A DNA stretch of 64,000 nucleotides from Methanobrevibacter olleyae (lineage in GTDB: Archaea > Methanobacteriota > Methanobacteria > Methanobacteriales > Methanobacteriaceae), in the NCBI RefSeq assembly GCF_900114585.1, contig NZ_FOTL01000001.1, positions 62,001 to 126,000 on the forward strand, read 5' to 3'. The position numbers and the translations under genes are program-made. The notes under the pieces are model-generated. The model made no database searches. It saw nothing but the letters and a program-made list of their open reading frames with translations, and was not told where the DNA came from. This document shows, piece by piece, positions 36,671 through 46,425 of this stretch (position 1 is its first letter; each line of letters opens with the position of its first letter).

Positions 36671-36794
36671 AATAGAGCTAGCTAATATAAGGTTTATTAA
36701 TCTCTTTTTAAATTAAAATAATAGACCTAGCTAATATAAGGTTTATTAATCTCTTTTTAAATTAAAATAATAGACCTAGCTAATATAAGGTTTA
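36671..36794. repeat. 49-bp tandem repeat downstream of mptA
   Basis: A 49-base unit starting AATAGASCTAGCTAATATAA and ending in TTTTTAAATTAAAAT occurs at 36671 and 36720, with a partial third copy at 36769. The rest of the 485-bp gap (36554-37038) is AT-rich and shows no gene. Confidence 0.85.
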
Positions 36795-37038
36795 AAATTA
36801 TCATAATAATCTTATAGAAAATTAGGTAAAATTATAATCCCTTTTTAATGAAGAAATAATTTAAAAATAGATTTTAAAAATTTAGATAAAATTTATTAAT
36901 ATATTTTTATAATTGGAAAAAAAGTAAATAATTAAGTTAATTTAAATTTATGAAAAAATATTAAAAAAAAGTAAATAATTAAATTATTTAAAATTATGAA
37001 AAAATATTAAAAAAAGAATAAAATTAAATTAATAAAAA

Positions 37039-37311
37039 TTAATCATTTGACCATCTTTTCAAATTAGGGAATACTTCACTCATCATTTTAGAAGCTTCTT
37101 CTTTATTGATTTCTGGATGAACTTCCACCATTTTATCTATGCAGAAATTCATCATTTCTTCCATAGACATATCGGAAGTAAATTCCCCATCTTTAAAGCA
37201 GTAAATACAATAATCTTCATTTTTAGATCCATCAACATTAGTTCCAAGAAGTTCATCTGTTAATGGCATTGCACAAGATTGACAAAACTTTTGATTTTCA
37301 AAATCATTCAT
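37039..37311 (-). CDS. Zinc-ribbon domain protein
   Basis: A 90-aa protein with the putative zinc-ribbon domain (zf-ribbon_2 type): KFCQSCAMPLTDELLGTN and DYCIYCFKDGEF give two CXXC pairs, followed by a helical C-terminal part with SMEEMMNFCIDKMVEVHPEI. The frame extends 16 codons further, but GTGG lies just before the ATG at 37311 and MNDFENQKFCQSCAMPL is the typical start. Function unknown; similar proteins are common in clostridia and methanogens. Confidence 0.85.
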   Translation of the reverse strand: MNDFENQKFCQSCAMPLTDELLGTNVDGSKNEDYCIYCFKDGEFTSDMSMEEMMNFCIDKMVEVHPEINKEEASKMMSEVFPNLKRWSND

Positions 37312-37346
37312 AATAACCACATAGATAATATTTATTTGATGTTTAT

Positions 37347-37508
37347 TTATATTACCCAATAGTGTTTATATGTTTTTTGTAAGAGCATTTTAAAACTATT
37401 ATAGACCATCTTCAATGATATGGCATCTAAATGAACATTTACAATATCACCATTATAGGTTACTACCATAAAACTGGGCTTGGATAACAATGAGAAATGC
37501 TCTTGCAC
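37347..37508 (-). other. Segment bounded by inverted repeats with a 53-codon open frame
   Basis: The inverted repeat TGTAAGAGCATTT (37378-37390) / AAATGCTCTTGCA (37495-37507) matches in 12 of 13 positions and encloses ~105 bases that are visibly richer in G and C than the surroundings. On the minus strand a frame from GTG at 37508 to TAA at 37347 encodes 53 residues, including SKPSFMVVTYNGDIVNVHLD, with plausible coding character but no ribosome binding site. On the plus strand the region could fold as a branched RNA with a small hairpin (TATAGGT-TACT-ACCATA). It may be a gene remnant, a small mobile element or a structured RNA. Confidence 0.45.
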
Positions 37509-37545
37509 CTATCACTAATAAAAATATTTCCTATTTTAATTTTAT

Positions 37546-37625
37546 AAAAAACTAAAAAATATCCCATTAAATAATTTAATAAAAAACTAAAAAATATCCC
37601 ATTAAATAATTTAATAAAAAATTAG
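37546..37625. repeat. 35-bp tandem repeat
   Basis: A 35-base unit AAAAAACTAAAAAATATCCC plus ATTAAATAATTTAAT occurs at 37546 and 37581, with the start of a third copy at 37616. It lies in the 529-bp gap between the zinc-ribbon and cofG-linked genes. Confidence 0.9.
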
Positions 37626-37840
37626 TAGAATGAATAAATCTTACTTTCTATTACTACTAAGTAAATTACTAATTAAAGTTTATTATTCATTATTTATGCT
37701 AACTTTGAAAAATTAAACAAAATATTTTTAAATAGGGTATTTTGTAAAATTTATATACTATCTAAATTAAAAATAACTATATAATTTTTACCAAATATAA
37801 ATAAAAAATATTTAATTTAGAAAATAATTTAAGTGATTTT

Positions 37841-38293
37841 ATGTCAGAGATATTACCAAAAATTACAGGACAAGTTATAGGGCATTTTAATGCATTTAAA
37901 GGTTCAAGACCAGCATATCATTCAGAACATATTCTTATTGTAAGAGGAATAAGCCATGATAAAATTGAATTAGATGAGATGGAAGATAAATTAGCAGAAC
38001 TTAAAGACATTCTTGATGCAAGAGAAGTTGATGTTTTATCAGATTCTGGAAAAAACTTTGTAGAAAAAGTAGATTCATATATGCGAGAAGATGTAGCTGT
38101 TGATACAGCGCCAGATAGTGGGGGATTATTAAGGATGAAAGACCAATTAGAAGCTATGGGATTAACTGTATATTATAAACTCTTTTTAATGTCCCATGCA
38201 GGTGCTTTTGTAGCTATTTGGAAGGATAAATCTGGATTTGGCCCATTATATGTTGAAGTAACTGTATCTGAAAGAGGAGATACTGACAATTAA
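37841..38293 (+). CDS. Conserved hypothetical protein (DUF2120-like) upstream of cofG
   Basis: A 150-aa soluble protein. Its N-terminus (LPKITGQVIGHFNAFKGSRPAYHS) and central YMREDVAVDTAPDSGGLLRMKDQLEAMG are distinctive, and I think it belongs to the DUF2120 family of Methanobacteriales, but I cannot confirm that. It contains no cysteine cluster or membrane segment. It lies 32 bp before cofG on the same strand, so the two are probably co-transcribed and it may serve F420 synthesis or use (inference). Confidence 0.7.
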   Translation: MSEILPKITGQVIGHFNAFKGSRPAYHSEHILIVRGISHDKIELDEMEDKLAELKDILDAREVDVLSDSGKNFVEKVDSYMREDVAVDTAPDSGGLLRMKDQLEAMGLTVYYKLFLMSHAGAFVAIWKDKSGFGPLYVEVTVSERGDTDN

Positions 38294-38325
38294 TTAGCGA
38301 TAAAAAGCTCTAAATCAGGTGTAAA

Positions 38326-39456
38326 ATGTCTAATTTATCCAATATTGATTTTGAAAACTTAAGTCGTGAGGACTTAATAAGCATTTTAGAATGTGAAAAA
38401 GAAGATATTCTAAAAATAATGAGTTTGGCTAACTCTAAAAGAGAACATAATTATGTTACATATTCAAAAAATGTATTTATACCGCTAACAAAAATATGTA
38501 GAAATGATTGTGGATACTGTGCATTTAAACAAAACCCTGATGATCCTGATGCAATTATTCTAAAAGACAAAGAAGAAGTTTTAGAAATCTTAAAAGAAGC
38601 TGAAAAATATGGTTGTAAAGAAGCATTGTTTACAATGGGTGAAGATGCAGATACTGAAGAGGCTGTAAAGGTTAAATTAGATAAATTAGGCTTTAAAACC
38701 ATGGCTGACTACATTTATGACATCTGTAAAAGCACTGCTGAAGAGACAAGTTTACTGCCCCATACAAATGCTGGAAACTTTTCATATGAAGATATGAAGA
38801 TGCTTAAAGAATACAATATCTCTATGGGAATGATGTTAGAAAGTTCATCTGAGAGATTGACAAGGACAATTGCTCATGAAAAAAGTCCTGGAAAAAATCC
38901 TAAATTACGTCTTGAAACTATAAAAAATGCTGGAAAACTTAATATTGCATACACTACTGGAATATTAATTGGAATTGGTGAAACTAAAGAAGAAATAGCT
39001 GATTCTTTACTTGCAATTAAAGAACTTTGTGATAAATATGGACATATTCAAGAGGTAATTATACAAAACTTTACTGTAAGCCCTGGAATAGAAATGGAAA
39101 ATTATGAAGAACCAAGTCTTTTAGATATGCTTAGAACTGTAGCAGCTGCACAGTTACTTTTTGATGAGGGTGTTTCAGTTCAGGTCCCACCTAATTTGAA
39201 CTATGAAACAAGCCAAATATTCTTACTTTGTGGCACTGACGATTGGGGTGGAGTTTCACCTTTAAGTGAAGATTATGTTAATCCATCTTCACCATGGCCA
39301 ACCCTGGAAAAACTTGAAAAGCTAACTAACGATGCAGGATACCAGTTAAAAGAAAGATTAGCCATTTATGAAAAATACATAAATGAAAAATATATTAAAA
39401 ATCCAGAATTACTAGAAAAAACAAAGCAAACTCAAAAAAAATTAACAAATAAATAA
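38326..39456 (+). CDS. cofG: 7,8-didemethyl-8-hydroxy-5-deazariboflavin synthase subunit CofG
   Basis: CofG (376 aa) is one of the two radical SAM subunits that build Fo, the chromophore of coenzyme F420. The radical SAM cluster motif CRNDCGYC (Cys58, 62, 65) sits after TYSKNVFIPLTKI, the standard CofG context. LPHTNAGNFSYEDM and GILIGIGETKEEIADSLLAI are further SAM-domain landmarks. The length is normal. GGTG precedes the ATG. CofH is not in the window. Confidence 0.95.
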   Translation: MSNLSNIDFENLSREDLISILECEKEDILKIMSLANSKREHNYVTYSKNVFIPLTKICRNDCGYCAFKQNPDDPDAIILKDKEEVLEILKEAEKYGCKEALFTMGEDADTEEAVKVKLDKLGFKTMADYIYDICKSTAEETSLLPHTNAGNFSYEDMKMLKEYNISMGMMLESSSERLTRTIAHEKSPGKNPKLRLETIKNAGKLNIAYTTGILIGIGETKEEIADSLLAIKELCDKYGHIQEVIIQNFTVSPGIEMENYEEPSLLDMLRTVAAAQLLFDEGVSVQVPPNLNYETSQIFLLCGTDDWGGVSPLSEDYVNPSSPWPTLEKLEKLTNDAGYQLKERLAIYEKYINEKYIKNPELLEKTKQTQKKLTNK

Positions 39457-39480
39457 GCTCAAAATAAACAAGCCATTAAG

Positions 39481-40245
39481 CTAATGAATTTTAGCATCTA
39501 ATACAATATGGTCTACTCCTGGAGAGTATTTTTTAATGTGTTGAATGTTTAAAACTTCTACTTCTCTTTCACCACATTCATATGCTAGTTTTTTTACTCT
39601 CTCATATGGACGTGATTCTATAAGTTTTTCGGGAACAGTTTCATGATAATGAATTATTCCTCCATCTCTAACACATTCCATAGCTGGCTTTAAAAATTTA
39701 TGGGTTGTTTTAACATATCCCATTATTATTCTATCTGCAGAATATTTAGGTGCTTCTATAGCGCAATCTCCTAAGATTGGAATCATTCTATCGTATTTTG
39801 CTTTTTTATTTATTTTATTTAGTTCAATATTATTTTTTAAGAAATAGAAAGAGTTTGGATTTATTTCAATTGAATAAATCTGCTTAGCTTGGCTATGAAC
39901 ACCAATAGGAATAGAAAAATAACCAATTCCAGCAAACATATCAAGGACAAGTTCATCTTTTTGGACTAATTTAGCTATTCTTAATCTTTCATTATTATTT
40001 CCTTTAGCCCACATTACTTTAGATAAGTCTAAATTAAATAAACATCCATTTTCTTTATGAATGGTTTCTGTTTCTTGACCATATAAAAGACTTATAGTGG
40101 GTTCTCTTTTTTTACCTTCAATCTTATCAATTTTAATAATTGATTTAACTTTATGCTTTAAAGCAATAGCTTCTAAACCATATTCAGAATCATCACTAAA
40201 CTTATTATCAACTATTAAAATATCTCCAATTTTCTTCCATTTCAA
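39481..40245 (-). CDS. taw2: tRNA(Phe) wyosine 3-amino-3-carboxypropyltransferase Taw2 (Trm5/Tyw2 family)
   Basis: A 254-aa SAM-dependent enzyme of the Trm5/Tyw2 group, which act on guanosine 37 of tRNA-Phe. DMFAGIGYFSIPIGV is the SAM-binding motif I and SIEINPNSFYFLKNNIELN is motif II. The motif IIMGYVKTTHKFL, in place of the N-L-P motif of Trm5 methyltransferases, and IIHYHETVPE are features of Tyw2/Taw2, which transfer the aminocarboxypropyl group in wyosine synthesis. The protein is shorter than Trm5, lacking the D1 domain. It is convergent with cofG, 25 bp away. Confidence 0.82.
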   Translation of the reverse strand: MKWKKIGDILIVDNKFSDDSEYGLEAIALKHKVKSIIKIDKIEGKKREPTISLLYGQETETIHKENGCLFNLDLSKVMWAKGNNNERLRIAKLVQKDELVLDMFAGIGYFSIPIGVHSQAKQIYSIEINPNSFYFLKNNIELNKINKKAKYDRMIPILGDCAIEAPKYSADRIIMGYVKTTHKFLKPAMECVRDGGIIHYHETVPEKLIESRPYERVKKLAYECGEREVEVLNIQHIKKYSPGVDHIVLDAKIH

Positions 40246-40525
40246 ATAATCACCAAAGAAAATGAATAAAAATATTCTATTATTAAATTCAATGAATATA
40301 ATTTATTTTAATAAAATATAATATTTTTTATAAAATAACTATAAAAAATCTAAAAATTAATATCATACTATTTTTTATAAAATAATTAGAAGAAATTTAT
40401 TAAAATATTCCAAAAAACTTAAGAAAATAAACTATCAATGGAAAATATTAAACTAATTTAAAAAGATTTAAATAATACAAAGTTTATAATAAAAGTAAAT
40501 ACATTAAAATAAATTAAAGTTATTA

Positions 40526-40562
40526 AAATCAATATTCTTTTATTTAATAAAAATATTGATTT
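40526..40562. other. Hairpin related to the one downstream of psmB
   Basis: AAATCAATATT (40526-40536) pairs with AATATTGATTT (40552-40562). The left arm and following bases (AAATCAATATTCTT) are identical to the right arm of the hairpin at 41739-41777, on the other side of psmB. Confidence 0.5.
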
Positions 40563-40736
40563 AAATTAGGTAGTTTTAAAAAAAAATAAAAAAATCGTAG
40601 TAGAATTAAAAATTAAAACTTAATTAATCTTTTATAAAAAAATGCTTTAAAATTAGTTAAATAAAAAATTATAAAAAATTAAAAAAATATTCAAAATGAT
40701 ATAAATTAATTAAAAATTATTAAAAATAACGAAACT

Positions 40737-40843
40737 ATTATATATAATGTGTAACATAATAAGAGTAAGTTAGGAAGTCATAGTTATATTGTTACAAATA
40801 CTAAAATTAATTTTATGAATTTAATATAGCTTATAGACCTAAC
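40737..40843 (+). ncRNA. Candidate small RNA with its own TATA box
   Basis: A strong TATA box (ATTATATATAATG, 40737-40749) lies ~25 bases before GTTAGG (40769-40774), which can pair with CCTAAC (40838-40843) to enclose a 75-base segment. There is no T-loop GGTTCRA sequence, so it is not a normal tRNA. It may instead be the start of a long psmB leader. Evidence is limited to promoter spacing and a 6-bp closing stem. Confidence 0.25.
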
Positions 40844-40988
40844 AATTTCTAATTTTAATTAATAATAATTACAATCATTATTAATATTATATTAAAGTTT
40901 ATATTATATTTTTAAGATTATTTTTTATTATTTAAGATTATTTTATACTTTAAATTTAATTTTACATTATTATACGAGGTGTATTAAT

Positions 40989-41612
40989 ATGACTAATAAA
41001 AACACTTTTGAAGGTACAACCACAGTAGGTATTACTTGTAAAGACGGTGTTATATTTGCAAGCGAAAGAAGAGCAAGTATGGGAAACCTTGTTGCTCACA
41101 AAGTAGCTGAAAAAATATTCAAAATTGATAATCATATTGCAGCAACCATTGCAGGATCTGTTGCAGATGCACAAAGTTTAATGAAAATCATTAGTGCTGA
41201 AACTGCATTATACAGATTAAGAAATGGTAAAGATATTAGTATCGAAGCAGCTGCAGCTGTAAGTTCTAACATATTACACTCATCACCAGCATATGTACAA
41301 ACTCTTATCGGAGGAGTAGATGACAGTGGTGCATCTATCTATTCTTTAGATGCAGCAGGAGGTATGATTAAAGATACCTTTATTTCTACTGGTTCTGGTT
41401 CTACATTTGCATATGGTGTTCTTGAAGACAGATTCCATGAAGATATCACTGTAGAAGAAGCAAAAGAATTAGCTCTTAGAGCTATTAAATCAGCTACAGA
41501 AAGAGATACCTACTCTGGAAATGGTTTTTTAGTAAGTGAAGTTACTAAAGATGGATACAAAATGTTAGAAAAAGAAGAAGTTGAATCTATTATTGAAAAA
41601 ATTAATAGCTAA
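40989..41612 (+). CDS. psmB: Proteasome beta subunit
   Basis: The catalytic beta subunit (207 aa) of the archaeal 20S proteasome. A nine-residue propeptide (MTNKNTFEG) precedes the mature N-terminal Thr (TTTVGITCKDGVIFASERRAS), the nucleophile exposed by self-cleavage. The conserved catalytic Asp (KDGV) and Lys (HKVAEKIF) are in place, and SGGSGS-like GSGSTFAYGVLE is present. GAGGTG lies before the ATG. The alpha subunit and PAN are not in the window. Confidence 0.96.
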   Translation: MTNKNTFEGTTTVGITCKDGVIFASERRASMGNLVAHKVAEKIFKIDNHIAATIAGSVADAQSLMKIISAETALYRLRNGKDISIEAAAAVSSNILHSSPAYVQTLIGGVDDSGASIYSLDAAGGMIKDTFISTGSGSTFAYGVLEDRFHEDITVEEAKELALRAIKSATERDTYSGNGFLVSEVTKDGYKMLEKEEVESIIEKINS

Positions 41613-41738
41613 AAAATATATAAACTAATTATTTTTTAACTTTTATTTTACAACTAATTTTACATATTACAGTATAAATAGTATATGCAAATTAAGTAAA
41701 CATCTTCTTTATGACACAATAGCTGTTTATTTAATTAA

Positions 41739-41777
41739 AAGAATATTGATAAATTCGTAGATTAAATCAATATTCTT
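41739..41777 (+). terminator. Hairpin downstream of psmB
   Basis: AAGAATATTGAT (41739-41750) pairs perfectly with ATCAATATTCTT (41766-41777) around a 15-base loop, followed by TATATTTTATTTT. It lies 127 bases after the psmB stop, so it could be the terminator or an independent element. Downstream, a ~32-bp unit (CTAAAAATAATAYTCTTATA...) is directly repeated at about 41882 and 41915. Confidence 0.45.
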
Positions 41778-42020
41778 ATATTTTATTTTAATAATCCTCT
41801 AATTTATCTAGTTATATTCAGGATTATTTCTTATAAATGGCTTATTTAAAAATTAACCAAAATTTGCTTAACGAATATTTTTCTAAAAATAATACTCTTA
41901 TAAAAAATATTAGCTAAAAATAATATTCTTATAAAAAATATTACAAATAATTAAAATTAGAAAAATATTGATTTTATATTCATATACTACTTTTATACGT
42001 CTATTTTTCGAAGTGATAAT

Positions 42021-43931
42021 ATGGCTTCAAATGTTTTAGAAGAAATTAAAGAAAAAATTACAAAAAAACTACCTGCTGAAGTTCAATTAGCAAATATTGA
42101 ATTTGAAGGCCCTGAGGTTGTCATTTATACAAAAAACCCAGACATTGTAGCAGACAATGGAGATCTAATTAGAAATTTAGCTAAAGAACTTAGAAAAAGA
42201 ATCATAATTAGATCAGATAAATCAGTTTTATTAGATTATGATGATGCTATTAAAAAAGTAGAAGAAATAGTTCCTGAAGATGCTGAAATTGCAAATATTA
42301 CTTTTGATGAAGTTACAAATGAAGTAGTTATAGAAGCTACTAAACCGGGACTTGTAATTGGAAAATATGGAGTTACCTCTAGAGAAATCGTTAGAAAAAC
42401 AGGATGGGCTCCAAAGATTTTAAGAACTCCCCCAATAAGATCTGAAATAATTGATAGAATCAGAAATACTTTAATGTACAACAGTAAAGAAAGAAAAAAG
42501 ATCTTACAAACATTAGGTGCAAGAATCCATCAAGGCGGAAAATATCCTAATGAATGGACAAGATTAACTGCTATGGGTGGATTTAAAGAAGTAGGGCGTT
42601 CTTGTATGTTATTACAAACTCCAAATAGTAGAGTATTGCTTGATTGTGGAGTGAATGTAGCAGGACAGGATGAAAAAAGTTCATTCCCAATGCTTGGAGT
42701 TCCCGAATTTTCAATTCAGGATTTAGATGCAGTTGTAGTGTCTCATGCTCACTTAGACCACTGTGGGTTTATTCCTTACCTATACCACTATGGATACGAA
42801 GGACCAGTTTACTGTACTAGTGCAACTAGAGATTTAATGACTTTATTACAATTAGATTATATTGATATTGCACATAGAGAAAACAATCCCCTTCCATTTA
42901 ATGTAAAACATGTACAGAAAATGATTAAACACACTATTACTCTTGATTACGGTGAAGTAACTGATATTTCACCAGATATTAAACTAACCTTACATAATGC
43001 AGGACATATTCTTGGGTCTGCAATGTGCCACTTCCACATAGGTGATGGAGTGCATAACTTACTTTATACTGGAGACTTTAAATATGAAAGAAGTAGACTC
43101 CTTGAACCTGCAACTACAAAGTTCCCAAGAGTGGAAAGCTGTATTATGGAAAGTACTTATGGTGGACATGAAGATGTAACCCCTTCAAGAAACAATGCAG
43201 AAAAAGAATTAATGAAAACCATTTATAAAACCCTAAAACGTGGAGGGAAAATATTAGTTCCTGTATTTGCTGTAGGAAGAGCACAAGAATTAATGATTGT
43301 ACTTGAAGAATATATGCGTCATGGAATGATTGAAGAAGTGCCAATACATCTTGATGGTATGATTTGGGAAGCAACTGCAGTTCATACTGCAAGGCCCGAA
43401 TATTTAAGTAAAGATTTAAGAGACCAAATTTTCCATATGGGTAGAAATCCATTTATTGCAGAATCCTTTAACAAAGTTCAAAACAATGCTGAAAGAAAAC
43501 AAATCGTAGAAGGTGAACCTTCAATCATACTTTCAACCTCTGGTATGTTAACTGGAGGAAACTCCGTAGAGTACTTTAAATGGTTATGTGAAGATAAAAG
43601 AAATACCATCGTCTTTGTAGGATACCAATCTGAAGGATCTCTTGGTAGAAGAATCCAAAAAGGGCATAAGGAATTGCCATTTGAAGATGAAAATGGAAAA
43701 ACAAGAGTTTATGATGTTAAAATGGAAGTTAAAACCATTGAAGGATTTAGTGGTCACTCTAATAGAAGACAACTAATGGAATTTGCAAAAAGATTACATC
43801 CAAGGCCGGATAAAATCATTACTTGTCACGGAGACCCATATAAAACTGTTGATTTAGCATCAAGTATTCACAGAAGTTATAAAGTGGAAACTAAAACTCC
43901 ACTTATCCTTGAAGCAACTAGACTTCAATAA
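42021..43931 (+). CDS. fttA: aCPSF1/FttA beta-CASP ribonuclease, transcription termination factor
   Basis: A 636-aa protein of the archaeal CPSF73 family that cleaves RNA and ends transcription (established for FttA/aCPSF1). The N-terminal ~140 residues hold KH-like domains ([18 protein letters not shown]). The metallo-beta-lactamase part has [10 protein letters not shown] near residue 243 and [12 protein letters not shown]; a beta-CASP domain follows with [14 protein letters not shown], and [15 protein letters not shown] and TCHGDPYK complete the zinc site. All metal ligands are present. A GTGAT site precedes the ATG. Confidence 0.96.
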   Translation: MASNVLEEIKEKITKKLPAEVQLANIEFEGPEVVIYTKNPDIVADNGDLIRNLAKELRKRIIIRSDKSVLLDYDDAIKKVEEIVPEDAEIANITFDEVTNEVVIEATKPGLVIGKYGVTSREIVRKTGWAPKILRTPPIRSEIIDRIRNTLMYNSKERKKILQTLGARIHQGGKYPNEWTRLTAMGGFKEVGRSCMLLQTPNSRVLLDCGVNVAGQDEKSSFPMLGVPEFSIQDLDAVVVSHAHLDHCGFIPYLYHYGYEGPVYCTSATRDLMTLLQLDYIDIAHRENNPLPFNVKHVQKMIKHTITLDYGEVTDISPDIKLTLHNAGHILGSAMCHFHIGDGVHNLLYTGDFKYERSRLLEPATTKFPRVESCIMESTYGGHEDVTPSRNNAEKELMKTIYKTLKRGGKILVPVFAVGRAQELMIVLEEYMRHGMIEEVPIHLDGMIWEATAVHTARPEYLSKDLRDQIFHMGRNPFIAESFNKVQNNAERKQIVEGEPSIILSTSGMLTGGNSVEYFKWLCEDKRNTIVFVGYQSEGSLGRRIQKGHKELPFEDENGKTRVYDVKMEVKTIEGFSGHSNRRQLMEFAKRLHPRPDKIITCHGDPYKTVDLASSIHRSYKVETKTPLILEATRLQ

Positions 43932-44188
43932 TTAACTATTTAAATTTTAATTATTAAAAAATATTAATTCTTAAAAAATATTAGTTATTAAAAAATATTA
44001 ATTATTAAAATATTTAATTAAAGAAGTATTAGATAACTAATACTTATCTTAATTAATTAAATTCCATTAATTATTAAAAAATATTTAATATAATATAAAT
44101 AATAGCTAAAACAAATATTAGAATGTTATTTATCATATCCTTTGATAAAAATAAATCTTAAATTAAAAATTATTATTAGGTGAATTTT

Positions 44189-45208
44189 ATGGTTACTTAT
44201 TCAGAATCTGGTGTAGATATCGATCTTGAAGCATTAACTGTTTCAAAATTAGCTTCAAAATTACAGCCAACATTAGAATACAGAAATATTATTACTGATA
44301 GTGGACATTTTGCAGCATTAGTAGAGCTTGGTGATAAAGCTATTGCTATGAGCACTGATGGTGTAGGAAGTAAAATATTAGTTGCAAAAATGATGGAAAA
44401 ATATGATACCGTTGGAATTGATATGATTGCAATGGTAGTTAATGATATTCTTTGTGTAGGTGCAGAACCTATTGCATTAGTAGACTACTTAGCAGTTGAA
44501 GAACCAGATCCAAAAATAGCTGAAGAAATTGCAGACGGTCTTGTTCAAGGAGCAAAAGAATCTCAAATTGCAATTATTGGTGGAGAAACAGCTTCCCTTC
44601 CAGGTATTGTTAAAGACTTTGACTTAGCAGGAACTGGAATTGGTTTTGTAGATAAAGATAAAATCATTACAGGTGAAGATATTCAAGAAGGAGATATTCT
44701 CATTGGACTTAGAAGTAGTGGAATTCACAGCAATGGTTTAAGCTTAGCAAGAAAAGCAATATTTGAAGATGGCGGTTACACTGTAGATGATAAAATGCCA
44801 AATTCAGATATTAGCATCGGTGAAGAATTATTAAAGCCCACCCAATTATATGTTAAAGCTATTGTTGAATTATTAAAACATGACTTTAATATTAAAGGCT
44901 TAGCTCATATGACTGGTGGCGGAGTAAATAACCTTTCAAGACTTAAAAAAGGTATTGGATTTGATATAACTGATTATCCAGAACCACAAGACATTTTTAA
45001 ATTAATATACCAACAAGGGGTTCCTTTAGAAGAAATGTATAAAGTTTTCAATATGGGAATTGGATTTACTGTTATTGCAAGCCCTGAAGAAGCTGATGCA
45101 GTTGTAGAAGCATTAAATGAAAATATTGAAACTTATAAGGTAGGAACAGTTACTAGTGAAGAAAAAATAACTGTTAAAACCTTTGAAGGAACTGTAATTG
45201 ACTATTGA
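44189..45208 (+). CDS. purM: Phosphoribosylformylglycinamidine cyclo-ligase
   Basis: PurM (339 aa) closes the imidazole ring to give aminoimidazole ribonucleotide in purine synthesis, using [44 protein letters not shown] and [13 protein letters not shown] are core motifs of the AIRS family, and [15 protein letters not shown] lies in the second domain. The frame includes a GTG three codons upstream, but this is part of the GGTGA ribosome binding site of the ATG at 44189. It is preceded by ~250 bp of AT-rich repeats. Confidence 0.95.
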   Translation: MVTYSESGVDIDLEALTVSKLASKLQPTLEYRNIITDSGHFAALVELGDKAIAMSTDGVGSKILVAKMMEKYDTVGIDMIAMVVNDILCVGAEPIALVDYLAVEEPDPKIAEEIADGLVQGAKESQIAIIGGETASLPGIVKDFDLAGTGIGFVDKDKIITGEDIQEGDILIGLRSSGIHSNGLSLARKAIFEDGGYTVDDKMPNSDISIGEELLKPTQLYVKAIVELLKHDFNIKGLAHMTGGGVNNLSRLKKGIGFDITDYPEPQDIFKLIYQQGVPLEEMYKVFNMGIGFTVIASPEEADAVVEALNENIETYKVGTVTSEEKITVKTFEGTVIDY

Positions 45209-45396
45209 AAATAAAAAAATAAACATAAATTCTAATAATAATTTTAAAAATGAATTTAAAAACATTAATTGTTAATTAAGAATAATTTTTAAAAAAAATA
45301 TATTAAATAAAAATTACAATTAAAAATAATTTTTATAAACATGAATAAAAATTACAATTATTTCAACAAATACCAATCATTGATAGGAGTGAAAAT

Positions 45397-46425
45397 ATGA
45401 AGATTAGTGTTGAAAAAGAAAGAGAACTTGTTAATGAAATTTTAATTAAAATCGGAGTAAAAGAAGAACATGCAAAAATAATTGCAGATGCAACATTAGA
45501 CTCTGATTTAAAAGGTTTCACTTCACATGGACTCGGTAGATTCCCACAATACATAAGAGGAATTAATAAGGGTTTTATCGAAACTGAGGGTGAATTTGAA
45601 ATTGTTAAAGAAACTGATTCTGTTGCTTTAATCGATGGAAAAAATCTCTTTGGACAATATGTCGCACATGAAGCTATGAGTCTAGCAATTAAAAAAGCAA
45701 AAGAAAGTGGTATTGGTGCAGTAGGTGCATTTAATTCTAACCACTTTGGAGTAACTGGATATTATTCTGATTTAGCTATTAGAAATGATATGATTGGTAT
45801 TGTAATATGTAACACTGACCCTGGAGTAGCACCTTTAGGTGGTAAAAAAGCTATTCTTGGAACAAACCCTATAGCTATAGGAATCCCTTCTGAAACTTAT
45901 ATTGCAGTTGATATGGCAACTTCTGTAAGTGCTAGAGGAAAATTATTAGAAGCTAAAAGAAAAGGGGAAGAAATTCCTCCAGATACTGCCATTGATAAGG
46001 ATGGAAAACCAACTACTAATCCTGAAGCTGCTTTAGAAGGTACCATTCTTCCATTTGGTGGAGTGAAAGGATATGCTTTAAGCTTTATGATTGAAATTAT
46101 GTGTGGGCCACTTGTAAATGCAGCATTTGGTACTAAAGTAACTGGTACTGCAGGAGATTATAAAGAAGATTGTAATAAAGGAGATTTATTTATTGCAATT
46201 AATCCTGAACAATTTGTTTCAATAGACAAATTTAAAGAAGAAGTCGAAGAATTCGTCAAAGAAGTTAGAGAATCTGGAAACACATTTGTACCGGGGGATT
46301 TAGAAGTTAAAAGAATTGCTGAAAATGAGAAAAACGGATTGCCAATAGATGAAAAACTATACGAAACCTTAAAAGAAATCTGTGATAATTTAGAAATTGA
46401 TTTAGACAGTTATTTAACTGATTAA
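45397..46425 (+). CDS. L-sulfolactate/malate dehydrogenase (LDH2 family, ComC-like)
   Basis: A 342-aa NAD(P)H-dependent dehydrogenase of the LDH2/MDG2 family. FTSHGLGRFPQYIRGI near residue 47 carries the conserved His and Arg, and GAFNSNHFGVTGYYSDLAI near residue 118 carries the catalytic His. PFGGVKGYALSFMIEI is the conserved C-terminal core. In methanogens these enzymes are either ComC (sulfolactate to sulfopyruvate, coenzyme M synthesis) or malate dehydrogenase, and the sequence alone does not decide between them. AGGAGTG precedes the ATG. Confidence 0.9.
   Translation: MKISVEKERELVNEILIKIGVKEEHAKIIADATLDSDLKGFTSHGLGRFPQYIRGINKGFIETEGEFEIVKETDSVALIDGKNLFGQYVAHEAMSLAIKKAKESGIGAVGAFNSNHFGVTGYYSDLAIRNDMIGIVICNTDPGVAPLGGKKAILGTNPIAIGIPSETYIAVDMATSVSARGKLLEAKRKGEEIPPDTAIDKDGKPTTNPEAALEGTILPFGGVKGYALSFMIEIMCGPLVNAAFGTKVTGTAGDYKEDCNKGDLFIAINPEQFVSIDKFKEEVEEFVKEVRESGNTFVPGDLEVKRIAENEKNGLPIDEKLYETLKEICDNLEIDLDSYLTD

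Larger units (their letters stand above)
40246..40988. other. 743-bp AT-rich gap with two inverted repeats
   Basis: Between taw2 and psmB. It contains an 11-bp hairpin at 40526-40562 and a TATA box followed by a GTTAGG/CCTAAC-bounded segment at 40737-40843 (listed separately). A further TATA-like tract near 40930-40970 with GAGGTG belongs to psmB. No protein gene is seen. Confidence 0.5.

Noticed and set aside
40769-40843. tRNA gene suggested by a 75-base segment closed by GTTAGG/CCTAAC
   Set aside because: There is no T-loop consensus, no D-loop GG and no proper anticodon arm.
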